64,000 nt of DNA, taken from Cryobacterium sp. BB307 (GTDB lineage Bacteria; Actinomycetota; Actinomycetes; Actinomycetales; Microbacteriaceae). How positions within the stretch are numbered: the first letter of the stretch is position 1; each line of letters starts with the position of its first letter. Under the pieces are notes generated by a model. It was not told the origin of the DNA and did no database searches. It saw nothing but the letters and a program-made list of their open reading frames with translations. The stretch spans positions 124,001 through 188,000 of the forward strand of contig NZ_JAANZA010000001.1 in the NCBI RefSeq assembly GCF_012274275.1, given 5' to 3'. Below, piece by piece: positions 47,001-55,127 of the stretch. The translations under genes and the position numbers were made by a program.

Positions 47001-50000
47001 GTACTCACTGACTTGGCGGCACACCGCGGCAATTCGCTTCTTTCTTCCGATGAAGAAGCTGGATTGCGCCGTGGTTGCTGCTGCTTTCAAAGTTGCAGAC
47101 GGCGCGCTATAGGTCTCTGGACCAGTGCCTGGTGGCAATTGACCTGCAGACACGCGGTCAATTGCCTGAGTGAGCAAAGCACGCGCGGCAATCGCCTCGG
47201 GCGTGCTGGCTACGTCAATGTCGGCCAGTGCCGGGAGCGTGTCGCCAGATATGCCCGCGACATGTCGAAGCTCATCGAGGTCCTCAATGCCATCCAGCAG
47301 TTCCCTGCCGAGTTGGTTGCCGGCAAGCCAGTCGTAATACGCTTGAAGGTCCGGCAGGAGCGCCGCCACTTGCAGACGTCTCTCGGTACCGAGGTCTTCC
47401 GTGCGGAGTCGAGAAAGTGACCAGGGATTTTTCGAAGCCACGTCAGCATTCGTGCCGGCATCAACTATGTCACCCAACAGGATGCGGACTTGTCCCAGGA
47501 TTTCGGTGTCTGCACTGTTGAGGAATGAGCGCGGGATCGGGAGTGCTGGTCCCTCGCCGAGCGCAAGTGCCTTGTCTCGCGCCGAGTAAGCAGACTCCCC
47601 GAGCACACCCCGGGCGTGGAGCCGCTCCGGGTACCGGCGCAACGGCGTGACCGATCGACTCAATTCGTTGTGGGCTGTCTCGAACGCGACGCGATCCGCA
47701 AACGACGTGGCATCGAGCGCTGCTGCGAGCTGCTGTCTAACCGCAGCTGGGCGCATTGCCTTGTCGTGAAGGTCCAGTGTGAAAGCGCCGAGTCCGACCG
47801 CTTCGATCCGATCCTTCACAACGTTGAGCGCGGCGGGCTTCTCGGCGATGAAGAGCACACGTCGTCCAGTGTGAAGGGCGTTTGCAAGCATGTTGGTGAT
47901 CGTCTGCGACTTGCCGGTACCGGGTGGCCCCTGGAGCACGAAAGTCTCGCCGCGAATTGCACGCTGAACGGCCTTCGTTTGAGAGGCGTCCGAGTGTACG
48001 GGTAGTCGAGCAGCAAGATCGTCGAGGTCCGACTCGTCCGCGGCTTCTCCGATTGCCGGATCCGTGAACTCGAGACTGGGCGTCTCCGCGAGGTGACGAG
48101 CCAGCGGGCTCTTCAACAGCGTCGGCCAGTTATCACTGAGGTCTCGCCACAGCCGGTAGGTACTGAAGTCAAAGAAACCGATGCTTGCAACGTCGTCAAC
48201 GCGGATCTTGGATAGACCTGCCTTGGTGATCTCTTCGCGGACGTGCGAGAAGAGGCCGTCGATGTCAATGCCGGCGTCGTCCAGCTCGGGTTCGAGGAGC
48301 TTCGGCAGGCTGAGGCTCAGGTCTTGCTTCAACTTCTCTGCGAGAGAGAAATTGGGCGTGATCGCGCTCGCTGTATCGAGTTGAAGAATGAACTGTCGTG
48401 ATCGATTCACAGGCTTGATCGTCACCGGGACGAGAATGAGCGGCGAGCTCACTTCCTGCCGTTTTGCGTTGTCTACCTCCCACACCACCATGCCGAGGGC
48501 GAGGTACAGGTTGTTGTTACCTGTCTCGTTGATCACAGACTTAGCGGCGGACGCGATTCGTCGCATCCGGTTGACGAAGGAGTCCGGGTGCACGTCGGTA
48601 AGTACTGTGCGATTGGCAACCAGTTCACGCTCCAGGAGGTCCGCCAGATCGGCGTCAGCCATTCTGCGTGATGAGAACTCATATTGCTCGTCTCCGCGGA
48701 CAATGCCGTTAGGCCCGAGTTGGAGATCGACACCACTCTGCAGGAGGTCTTCGATGACGCCAAGGCTGCCCGTTGGAAGCATAAGCGTCACGCTCGAGTG
48801 CCTTGGGAATCGATAGTTAATGAGGGGATTCCTCAAGCTGAGATCAAGCAGCGCGTCCTTCCACCGCTTGACGCGATACGGGGCGTCGTCCGCGCGAACA
48901 CCGATCCGAGTCTGTCCTTGTCCTTCTGCGATCGCTTTCTGCAGGAGGCTGATAGTGAGGTCCTGCGGTCGATACTCGACGATTTCGACGGTGCCGTCAG
49001 GGCGCGCATAGCGCGACGGGATTGGAAGAATGCGCTGGTTCAGACGGGCTTCGGCGATGTCGACAAACTGAGACCTATCCCCCTTCTTGACCTCGAAAAC
49101 GACGCTGAGTCCGTCCGCCCGGTCGTCGAGATTCGCGTTGGCTCGCTGTCGCGCCGTGCCAAATGACTCGCTGTGTGGACCACCACATAGGGTGGTCGTC
49201 TCAAACAATGCGAGCTCACCCGATTGGACGAAGTTGAGCGTGTCTGCGATGCGGTTCACAGTACTTGGGAACGTGACTTCCGGAGATCTGTCCTTTCGCC
49301 AATATCCGACGAATGCGTGCCCCGGTATGACGACTAGAACCGGACGCAATCCGACATTCTCGAGCAAGGCCGCCATCAACGTCGCCGTGTCGAGACATGT
49401 TCCCACCCGCTCGTCAAGCACCTCAGCGGCGGTTCGAACACGCTGACCAGCCGTGGTCGCGTTCACGTGCATATCCCAGCTGGGCGGCGGGTCCGAGTAG
49501 GTCAGTTGCAGCGCGCGAACTGATTCGTAGAGCGCCTCAACCATGGCGTCGGCGTATCCCGGTCCGGCTTGATAGCCGCAAAGGCCGTTGGTGTAACCAG
49601 CATCGGCAAGCCGCCCGGCAGCGGATTCGAGGACCGGACGAAGAGCGGGATGATTCGGAGTGACGAATGCTGCCAAATTGAGGTATGAGTCCTGGTCTGT
49701 CGCAACCCACCCGCCCGCTGCGAGAACCTGTACCGGTCGCCGAACGGTGGCTAGTTCCTGGTCGGCCTGCCTGACCCGAATCACGAGTTCGGCATGCTGC
49801 ACCTCAAGCACGTCGTGCATGGCGTCTGCGTCCAGGGAGAACGAACGGAGATCTTGCATGGACCAAGTCGTGGCTGTTGGTCCAAGCGTCGGCAGTGCGA
49901 CGCTCCATTGCTGCGCAAGCGGGCGTCCGGCCGAGACGAGCTCGGCACTTATCTCCACATCGACCAGTTGCTCAGCGACGATCGAGCGCACGCTGAGGTG

Positions 50001-50081
50001 TTTGATAAGCGGACGCCCGTTATAGGCCGCCGCAAACGACACGACCTCGTCGACCTCGACTTCGATCGTTACTTCGCTCAC
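44046..50081 (-). CDS. 2011-residue DUF4011-type helicase-nuclease with transglutaminase-like domain
   Basis: A very large multidomain protein. Residues about 170-270 resemble a transglutaminase/cysteine-protease-like fold, with GTCLDTATLMAALLE (Cys229) and PGHAFVGYW (His255). The DUF4011 signature WKDALLDLSLRNPLINYR is at 407-424. A superfamily 1 helicase follows: Walker A LQGPPGTGKSQTIT at 716-729, Walker B VIFDEASQIKVP near 1340, VIVGDSKQMPP near 1365, and LSWHYRSEDESLIAFSNSEY further on. Residues about 1660-1760 form a Vsr-like PD-(D/E)XK nuclease module (KVDIAVRD, then GILLDGERWYSRATVGDRD). A C-terminal region corresponds to the DUF3320 helical part. Proteins of this layout occur in defence islands. 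It is the first gene of the operon with sbcD, sbcC and a helicase. Confidence 0.85.
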   Translation of the reverse strand: MSEVTIEVEVDEVVSFAAAYNGRPLIKHLSVRSIVAEQLVDVEISAELVSAGRPLAQQWSVALPTLGPTATTWSMQDLRSFSLDADAMHDVLEVQHAELVIRVRQADQELATVRRPVQVLAAGGWVATDQDSYLNLAAFVTPNHPALRPVLESAAGRLADAGYTNGLCGYQAGPGYADAMVEALYESVRALQLTYSDPPPSWDMHVNATTAGQRVRTAAEVLDERVGTCLDTATLMAALLENVGLRPVLVVIPGHAFVGYWRKDRSPEVTFPSTVNRIADTLNFVQSGELALFETTTLCGGPHSESFGTARQRANANLDDRADGLSVVFEVKKGDRSQFVDIAEARLNQRILPIPSRYARPDGTVEIVEYRPQDLTISLLQKAIAEGQGQTRIGVRADDAPYRVKRWKDALLDLSLRNPLINYRFPRHSSVTLMLPTGSLGVIEDLLQSGVDLQLGPNGIVRGDEQYEFSSRRMADADLADLLERELVANRTVLTDVHPDSFVNRMRRIASAAKSVINETGNNNLYLALGMVVWEVDNAKRQEVSSPLILVPVTIKPVNRSRQFILQLDTASAITPNFSLAEKLKQDLSLSLPKLLEPELDDAGIDIDGLFSHVREEITKAGLSKIRVDDVASIGFFDFSTYRLWRDLSDNWPTLLKSPLARHLAETPSLEFTDPAIGEAADESDLDDLAARLPVHSDASQTKAVQRAIRGETFVLQGPPGTGKSQTITNMLANALHTGRRVLFIAEKPAALNVVKDRIEAVGLGAFTLDLHDKAMRPAAVRQQLAAALDATSFADRVAFETAHNELSRSVTPLRRYPERLHARGVLGESAYSARDKALALGEGPALPIPRSFLNSADTEILGQVRILLGDIVDAGTNADVASKNPWSLSRLRTEDLGTERRLQVAALLPDLQAYYDWLAGNQLGRELLDGIEDLDELRHVAGISGDTLPALADIDVASTPEAIAARALLTQAIDRVSAGQLPPGTGPETYSAPSATLKAAATTAQSSFFIGRKKRIAAVCRQVSEYLVPGTEVLPENLDSQLTSIEELQAAGTAVLNAARDVPGLEVPDNANPLEASVQADILAFIANRDEAVAFASPLPTAARQRLRSLLAQAPADVVSRLGLLGTSIDNLLAAIDADDKSIELWRGDRNLAGLVSERIDQWYRDGRDRGLIQLQRWSALRTVAGRIAALGLEDAVWTLVRGAVHYRDAQSAFDRGFYAAVLQRQIDDENLDSFDGPAHDATVRSFDAASELLRSIAPGILGADMIETRGFSGSVTVGAVGELKRELTKTRGGKPIRRLMLDHWHVISRLTPCVLASPDSAVRFLDAGLEPFDLVIFDEASQIKVPHAIGALGRGRSAVIVGDSKQMPPTSVAQVSFTDDGEEEQEGDEIVRDEESILTECVQARVPELMLSWHYRSEDESLIAFSNSEYYDGNLSTFPASSARLDDKGVSFVKIDGQFVRPTTSERESYTVGGQTRRAPEGTNLREAKAIVDEIGRRVHDPKLRNSSIGVVTLNQPQQKLIQSLLEDVDDDVLQAALNDGPDGEEVLVWNLESVQGHERDVILFSIAFSKNERGVVPLNFGPIIHQGGQRRLNVAITRARKQVIVYCSFEPAELRADQSSSQGLKDLRAYLDLARNGAQTSGGLSARTVRPPDRHRESVLSALNAYGIDAVAEVGLSDFKVDIAVRDPEDPSRYVLGILLDGERWYSRATVGDRDALPVSLLRNKMGWPAVERIWMPTWLRDREGELERIKSAVDRALFESLQGVTGHSATSEGRVAPAPGAAMGEPVAKLATTSSLEPAAIDHASPVAIATRTEERSSLPSGAFHAVPEWSAWPIQVIGQPYYLDQLFDPPTVAIVRQIGVSIVAVEGPVEPGRFARLIGQSCGMQRVTAKRVQDVLAVPQPELVRDNEGFFYLSSTGPDAHAGWARSQPGSGRPVEEISLVELVNAMRDVATVGLGASREELVRSTALAFGISRVTAGIRKRLDAALESGVARGVLGMSGDYVIAL

Positions 50082-50357
50082 ACTTCCCCCTTGACCAGTC
50101 GAACAGAACGCCTCGCCGCGAAGTCCATCGACTGCCTGGCGCCTCGGGACGGCGCGGAGGTCCTACGCGGTTCGGAGACGACATCGCCGGATGGTTGCGC
50201 ATGGACGCGCGACGATCCGGTTGCCCGCTTGGGACCCCTCGAGTCATGTTTACCAACGCCCGCGCCTCTTCGACAATGACAAATACCCGATCGCCCCGAA
50301 GTGGGGTACGAAGGTGGGCGCATGGTGCCCTGACCGCACAGCGCCGCGCCATCATCC

Positions 50358-51788
50358 TCATGCCAGCCTCGTGACCGCAGCACGAAATGCGGCGTTCGGT
50401 CCAGCGTTCGGCAGGGCAGCACAGACTTCACGCAACGCGGTGTCCGGCGCCACACCGAGGTACCGCGCTGCGTAAAGCGCCGCGATCGTTGGCGTTCGAC
50501 TCTGTGCCTGTACGCAGTGCAGCAGCACCGTGCGCCCCTCGGCCCTCAAGGCCGCGACCGCCTCCGCCGCCTCCGCGAGCACGAACTCCAGGTTCGGGTT
50601 CGCCAGGGCATCCGGCGAATCGACCAGCCACAGCGCGACGTGATGCTGGATCCGCTCCGGAATCTGCGCACTCCCCAGCCGGCACAGCGACACCACCGCG
50701 TCGACGTCGTCGGGGAGCGCATCGAGTGCCCCAACAGCGCCCAGCCAAACCCCTTCATCGTGCGGATGCCGCACCAGGGTCGACACGTCACCCCACCCCG
50801 AGTAGTCGAAGCGCTCCGCGAGCGGCCAGCCATCCGAACCCGCGCTACCTCCCTGGGCGGCGAGAACTCCGAAGCGCATCAGGTCATCCGCGCGCAGATC
50901 CAGCCAGCCATGCACGATCCGGCTCCACGACGACGGAACCGCGGATGCGCCCCAACGGGCGCCAAGCAAACCGCCGGCTATCGCCGCGACCGTGTCGGTG
51001 TCGCGCCCACCCCGAACCGCGGCCTCGAGCGCACGGCGCAAGTGCGTGGCATCCGTCGCGTCGGTGTGCACGATCGCTGACCACGCCGCCTGCAGCGCCT
51101 CGACCACCCAGCCATTCCGGGTGAACTGGGCGGGCAGGCGCACCTCTGCATCCTCGATTCGCGCAAGCCAGAGGTCGCCGCGATCGGGCGGGAGCGCTCC
51201 CAGCCCGACACGCACGTCCAGTTCGCCGGTGAGCACCGCGTGACGAATGGCCAGGCACCACAGCACGCACGCATCGCCGGCATCCGCCTCAAAGTGGGTG
51301 AGATCACTGATAGCCCGTGCCGCCTCGGCGAGCGCGACCGGATCGTCCAAATAGGCCAGCGCGACAGGCGCGGTGCGCATGAGCGACCCGTTTCCGCCGC
51401 TCCTTCCGTTCAACCGGTGCACCCGCTCAGCGGATGCACGCGCCGCCCACGCCGTCGGCTCGATTCCAGCGAGCACGGCGCGCGTCTGAATGCCGACATC
51501 CGGTGCGGTGCGAGACCAGTAGACCCACGCAGCGACGATGCGGTCCTGCACGGCTTCGTCGCGCAGGTCGAGACCTTCCGCTGCAGCGTGGGCGATGGGG
51601 ATTGCCATCGAAGTGTCGTCGGTCCATTCACCTGGCGCCCATCCGAACGCTCCGCCTCCTGTCATGGCGACGATGGAATCGTCGGGCAGCGGCGGCTTGA
51701 ACTCGTATGGGGCGCCCAGCGCGTCCCCGCACGCGGAGGCCAACAGCACGCCGGCGGCGCGATCACGGTTGATTCGTTCTAGCTTCAT
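50358..51788 (-). CDS. ADP-ribosylglycohydrolase fused to a dual-specificity phosphatase
   Basis: A 476-residue two-domain enzyme. Residues 1-290 form a DraG/ARH-type ADP-ribosylglycohydrolase: GVLLASACGDALGAPYEF, then WTDDTSMAIP near residues 56-65 and RGGRDTDTVAAIAGGLLGA near 260-278 supply the two-magnesium site. Residues about 320-476 form a cysteine-based phosphatase, with HCVQAQSR (His424-Cys425-x5-Arg431) as the P-loop and no other catalytic residue missing. It may remove ADP-ribose from a protein or nucleic acid and dephosphorylate a related product. A hairpin lies just before its GAAGGAG ribosome site. The NrtR-like gene is divergent nearby, suggesting NAD or ADP-ribose metabolism. 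About 276 bases without a gene separate it from the DUF4011 gene. Confidence 0.88.
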   Translation of the reverse strand: MKLERINRDRAAGVLLASACGDALGAPYEFKPPLPDDSIVAMTGGGAFGWAPGEWTDDTSMAIPIAHAAAEGLDLRDEAVQDRIVAAWVYWSRTAPDVGIQTRAVLAGIEPTAWAARASAERVHRLNGRSGGNGSLMRTAPVALAYLDDPVALAEAARAISDLTHFEADAGDACVLWCLAIRHAVLTGELDVRVGLGALPPDRGDLWLARIEDAEVRLPAQFTRNGWVVEALQAAWSAIVHTDATDATHLRRALEAAVRGGRDTDTVAAIAGGLLGARWGASAVPSSWSRIVHGWLDLRADDLMRFGVLAAQGGSAGSDGWPLAERFDYSGWGDVSTLVRHPHDEGVWLGAVGALDALPDDVDAVVSLCRLGSAQIPERIQHHVALWLVDSPDALANPNLEFVLAEAAEAVAALRAEGRTVLLHCVQAQSRTPTIAALYAARYLGVAPDTALREVCAALPNAGPNAAFRAAVTRLA

Positions 51789-51802
51789 CTGTTCTCCTTC
51801 TT

Positions 51803-51826
51803 GGCTTCGCCTTATCAGGCGAAGCC
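51803..51826 (-). promoter_or_regulatory. Perfect hairpin before the glycohydrolase ribosome site
   Basis: GGCTTCGCC (51803-51811) pairs perfectly with GGCGAAGCC (51818-51826) across a six-base loop that contains the stop codon of the upstream small ORF. In the transcript the stem ends immediately before the AAGAAGGAG ribosome site of the glycohydrolase-phosphatase gene. It could attenuate or couple translation. Confidence 0.6.
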
Positions 51827-52003
51827 GCTCCCAATTGCAAGCAGGATCTCGTCGTCAGTCCATCGATCATTCGGGCCGGCATACGCCTTCAGCCACCGCT
51901 CACGGTCCGCGTCGGAGAGTGTTCCACGCATGAGATCGGTGACGACGTGCGCGGTCGATTGCGGCACCGGTTCGGTGCCATCCGCTACGTCGATTTCGCC
52001 CAT
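51815..52003 (-). CDS. Small protein upstream of the ADP-ribosylglycohydrolase
   Basis: A 62-residue acidic protein beginning MGEIDVADGTEPVPQSTAHV and ending LLAIGSGFA. The middle (TLSDADRERWLKAYAG, then RWTDDEILLAI) reads as short helices. No family recognised. The ATG at 52001-52003 has CGGAG six bases upstream; an ATG at 52018 has no ribosome site and would need a leaderless mRNA. It lies 26 bases before the glycohydrolase start in the same orientation, so it is probably cotranscribed and may be a partner or a leader. Confidence 0.55.
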   Translation of the reverse strand: MGEIDVADGTEPVPQSTAHVVTDLMRGTLSDADRERWLKAYAGPNDRWTDDEILLAIGSGFA

Positions 52004-52073
52004 GCCGACTCCGCTCATATTTGCGCACTTTCGCGATAACTACACATTAGGGCATACCTGCGACAATTGGTCC

Positions 52074-52697
52074 ATGAGTGCCTACAGGGACAGCCACGGT
52101 AAACGCCTCATCGACTACTGGCGGCCATCGGTCGCCGTGGACACCGCCGTGCTCACCGTGCGGGACGGGCGGTTATGTGTAGCCGTCGTGGAGAAGGATG
52201 GCGCACGGCGTCTGCCCGGCACCTTCCTGCACGAGGGAGAGTTGTTAGCGGATGCCGTGCGCCGATCCCTGGATCTCAAGGCCGGCATCCGGGGCTTAGC
52301 GCCACGGCAACTGCACGTCTTCGACGCGATCGACCGCGACGACCGCGGTCGCGTGCTCTCCATCGCCCACATGGTTGCGGTACCGGATGCTGTGCTCGCC
52401 GACGCGCGGCTCGAACCGGTAAGCAGCGTGAAGGACCTGAAATACGACCACGACGACATCCTGAAGCTCGCGGTTGATCGCCTGCGCGCCGAGTACCGGG
52501 AGGCACCGGATCCCGCCGGGCTGCTGCCCGACACCTTCACGCTGCTCGATTTGCGCCGGCTACACGAGGCAGTCGATCCGGACGGCATCCCGCGGCGAGA
52601 CACGTTCCGCCGGCTCATGGAACCCAAGCTGGCGGCGACCGGCGAACTGGAGCGCGGCACAGTCGGCAAGCCGGCTCGGTTGTTCAGGCGGCGGTGA
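52074..52697 (+). CDS. NrtR-like NUDIX-winged-helix transcriptional regulator
   Basis: A 207-residue protein with an N-terminal NUDIX fold (VAVDTAVLTVRDGRLCVAVV) and a C-terminal winged helix (TFTLLDLRRLHEAVD, then RRDTFRRLMEPKL), the layout of NrtR regulators that sense ADP-ribose and control NAD genes. The NUDIX box is degenerate: the REUxEE catalytic core reads RSLDLK, so it should bind but not hydrolyse. Its divergent position to the ADP-ribosylglycohydrolase operon, 70 bases away, makes that operon the likely target. The ATG at 52074 is used; a longer upstream frame covers the small ORF on the other strand. The mRNA may be leaderless. Confidence 0.82.
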   Translation: MSAYRDSHGKRLIDYWRPSVAVDTAVLTVRDGRLCVAVVEKDGARRLPGTFLHEGELLADAVRRSLDLKAGIRGLAPRQLHVFDAIDRDDRGRVLSIAHMVAVPDAVLADARLEPVSSVKDLKYDHDDILKLAVDRLRAEYREAPDPAGLLPDTFTLLDLRRLHEAVDPDGIPRRDTFRRLMEPKLAATGELERGTVGKPARLFRRR

Positions 52698-52745
52698 CCG
52701 CTGCCCAAGGCCTAGGCGGTTGACAAGCAGTTTCCAATGTGAGGA

Positions 52746-53990
52746 CTAGCTGCGCTTCTTCGGCTTGAACAGCTTCCCGACCCGCTCGCCTACCACGTCC
52801 GCCACTCCGGAGACGGAGCCGCCGACGCCCTTGACCGTGGTGAGCGCCCGCGGCTCATCCGGGAGCCCGTCCCCGTCGATGTCGACTTTCCGAAACGGGC
52901 GCGTGACTGTTCCGGCTGCGCTTGCTACTCCCGCGCCCACTGCGGCGGCACCCGTCGCGATGCCGCCTCCGACCGTGCTGGCGGTGCCGGCGATCCACGT
53001 TCCCGTCGACTTCGCCGCGTCCTGCAAAGCGGCGAGAGCTTGGTTCGGCTCGGCCTCGTCGTCATCCTCGTCTGCCTTTGCACTCAGCGGCAGCTCCAGA
53101 TGTGCGGGGAACACGTCTGGAGCATCGGCGAACGCAACTCGGGCTGACTTGATGACGTCGCTACCGAATACGAAGCGCGCGACCCCTCCGGTCAAGGCTC
53201 CGACTCCGTACTCGATGGCTGCCTGCTGCTTTCCACTCATGTTCTCGCGCACAGTCTCCAGCTGACCCGTCTGGATGGTCCGCACGAGGCTTTGAGCCGC
53301 CCCTCCGGGAAGCGCGTCCGCGAGGGTGTTCGCCCAATGCGACCAATCCGTGCGGCCCGCGACGATGCTGCGGCCGGTGCCGACGACGCCTTCCGAAGTT
53401 GCGTTCGCGACGTCCGTGGCCATGGTCGCGATCTGCTGCTGGCTGACCCGTTCATTCGTCAGGCCGTAGACGAGGGCCTTAGCCTGGTCTTGATCGAGGT
53501 CCATCCCGTGGACATCGGCGATTGCGAGTGCGAAGATCGCGGTGATCTCGAACTGCAGTTGCTCATCCCCCGCTGGCAGGAGCCCTGCGACTCGCTGAGC
53601 ACCGGTCTTCGCGGCGCCCAGCGCGACATTCTTCGCTGCCACCTTCACGGCCGCCTTCGCGGCTTCCTTCCCGGCCTTCTTGGCAGCCAGTTGGCCGGCA
53701 CTCTTGACGCCGGCTGTCGCGGCACCGACGCCTGGGATCAGCGCTATACCGACGTCGGCGGCGATTGCGCCAGCCGTGATGATGGCACCTGCGGCACTGA
53801 TCGCGGCGCCGTAGTGGCGCTCAAGCATCCGAATCACCTCGGAGGGCGTCGCTTCTGGGTGCCGGCGGCGGACCCGCAGGACGTATTTGCGAGCGATCGA
53901 GCGACGACCTTTGACCGCATTCGCGATGTCATGCGCTGCGCTCTCGTCGGCGAGTTCCGCGCCCAGCGTGATGGCCTCGGTGTCGGTCAT
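52746..53990 (-). CDS. Ala-rich membrane-associated protein with an EF-hand-like motif
   Basis: A 414-residue protein of unknown function. The N-terminus is basic and helical (RSIARKYVLRVRRRH), followed by a hydrophobic Ala/Gly stretch at about residues 62-90 (AAGAIITAGAIAADVGIALI) that could insert in a membrane. A middle helical domain has GDEQLQFEITAIFALAIADV near residue 142. An acidic linker (KADEDDDEAEP) precedes a second Gly/Ala-rich hydrophobic segment and then VDIDGDGLPDEPRAL near residue 373, a calcium-binding DxDxDGxxD-type loop. The pattern suggests a membrane-attached or self-assembling protein, but I cannot name a family. It converges with the NrtR-like gene. Confidence 0.6.
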   Translation of the reverse strand: MTDTEAITLGAELADESAAHDIANAVKGRRSIARKYVLRVRRRHPEATPSEVIRMLERHYGAAISAAGAIITAGAIAADVGIALIPGVGAATAGVKSAGQLAAKKAGKEAAKAAVKVAAKNVALGAAKTGAQRVAGLLPAGDEQLQFEITAIFALAIADVHGMDLDQDQAKALVYGLTNERVSQQQIATMATDVANATSEGVVGTGRSIVAGRTDWSHWANTLADALPGGAAQSLVRTIQTGQLETVRENMSGKQQAAIEYGVGALTGGVARFVFGSDVIKSARVAFADAPDVFPAHLELPLSAKADEDDDEAEPNQALAALQDAAKSTGTWIAGTASTVGGGIATGAAAVGAGVASAAGTVTRPFRKVDIDGDGLPDEPRALTTVKGVGGSVSGVADVVGERVGKLFKPKKRS

Positions 53991-54119
53991 CGCTTGCTCC
54001 TCTGTAGTCCTCAGGCGATAGCCCCCGCACGAGATGAGTGCAGGCTCCCCTGCCGCGGCGTCATCAGTATCCCAACGATCCGATCATCATCCGCACGCCA
54101 CGCGCGCATGAGCCAGCGT

Positions 54120-55118
54120 TCAGCTCGCCGCTTCTACGCCTGCGCTCGCGGTCGTCGCGTGAGGTTGCGGTCGCGGCGGCAGGAACTCGGCGAAGATGGC
54201 GTCGAGCGAGGTTCCCAGCAGCTCCGCCGACTTTCGATACTTCGCGTCGAGCTGCTCCCGCTGTTCGGCCGTCAGTCTCTTCTGCCGATCCGGTTCCGCG
54301 TTGTGCGAGATGTCGGCCAGCTTCACCCGTAACGCGAGCGGGTTCGCTCGGACGCGAGCCAGCGACTCCTCGAGCGTCTCATCCGTCCGCTTGGTGATCG
54401 CATCCACCGCGGCCACGATGTGCGGCTCGAACCCGAGCGTGCGCAGGTAGTCGAGGGTGACCGGAGTGTCTTCGACCACATCGTGCAGCACACCGACGAT
54501 CTTCTCGTCGAGCGTTTCCAGCCTGCCCATCACGGCCAGCGGGTGGCATATGTAGGCAACACCGAGCATGTCCCGCTGACCCGCATGCGCAGCACGGGCA
54601 AGGTTGATCGCAACATCCAGCTGCGAAGGCTCGGCACGCGACAGCAAGTACTCGGTGACGGATTTCCACGTCGGGTACTTTGCGCCGGGGCCGAAGTGCA
54701 ACCACTCCCCTTCGAACTGGTCGGCCCCGTTGCGGTCGCGGTCGTCGACCAGGAAATCGCCCCGGTTCAGATTCTTGTGGTGAGACAGGATCAATCGCTT
54801 GTATGCCACCGCGTCACTCGCGAAGCCGAGATGCTTGCGCACCCACTCCACCTTGTCGTGCCATGCACTCGGGTTGTCCCACGGCGCCGTCGACAGGATG
54901 TAGGTGTCGAAGTGAGCAGCGAGCAGACCGTAGGCCTCGAGGGCATCTGGCAGCGGGTCCATGAGAGCGAAGATGCCGGGCGCATCGTCGAGATGCCCCG
55001 CATACCGCGCCGCGACATCCGGATGCAGGCGATCGATGCCGCTCGGGAAGTCGACCAGCGTGTTGTCCAGGTCGATGTAAAGGATCTTGCGCGCGGGCGG
55101 GACTGCGGTTTCGGTCAT
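54120..55118 (-). CDS. 5'-deoxyribonucleotidase-like HAD domain fused to an HD hydrolase
   Basis: A 332-residue fusion. Residues about 10-160 form an NT5C-type HAD phosphatase: YIDLDNTLVDF (Asp16, Asp18) and ILSTAPWDNPSAWHDKVEW near residue 94, with FLVDDRDRNGADQF near 142 as the third motif. Residues about 165-300 form an HD domain of the RelA/SpoT type: AHAGQRDMLGVAYICHPLAV then LHDVVEDTPVTLDYL. The first domain should dephosphorylate nucleotides; the second could hydrolyse a nucleotide signal or (p)ppGpp. It ends a two-gene unit, nine bases after the gene at 55128. Both domains appear intact. The fusion itself is unusual to me. Confidence 0.8.
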   Translation of the reverse strand: MTETAVPPARKILYIDLDNTLVDFPSGIDRLHPDVAARYAGHLDDAPGIFALMDPLPDALEAYGLLAAHFDTYILSTAPWDNPSAWHDKVEWVRKHLGFASDAVAYKRLILSHHKNLNRGDFLVDDRDRNGADQFEGEWLHFGPGAKYPTWKSVTEYLLSRAEPSQLDVAINLARAAHAGQRDMLGVAYICHPLAVMGRLETLDEKIVGVLHDVVEDTPVTLDYLRTLGFEPHIVAAVDAITKRTDETLEESLARVRANPLALRVKLADISHNAEPDRQKRLTAEQREQLDAKYRKSAELLGTSLDAIFAEFLPPRPQPHATTASAGVEAAS

Positions 55119-55127
55119 GGTGGCTCT

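Noticed and set aside
50082..50357. A gene in the gap before the DUF4011 operon
   Set aside because: Frames there overlap both flanking genes in antisense and have no ribosome site or recognisable motif.
51801..52073. N-terminal extension of the NrtR-like regulator
   Set aside because: It is antisense to the small ORF and has no NUDIX-like sequence; the fold starts after the ATG at 52074.
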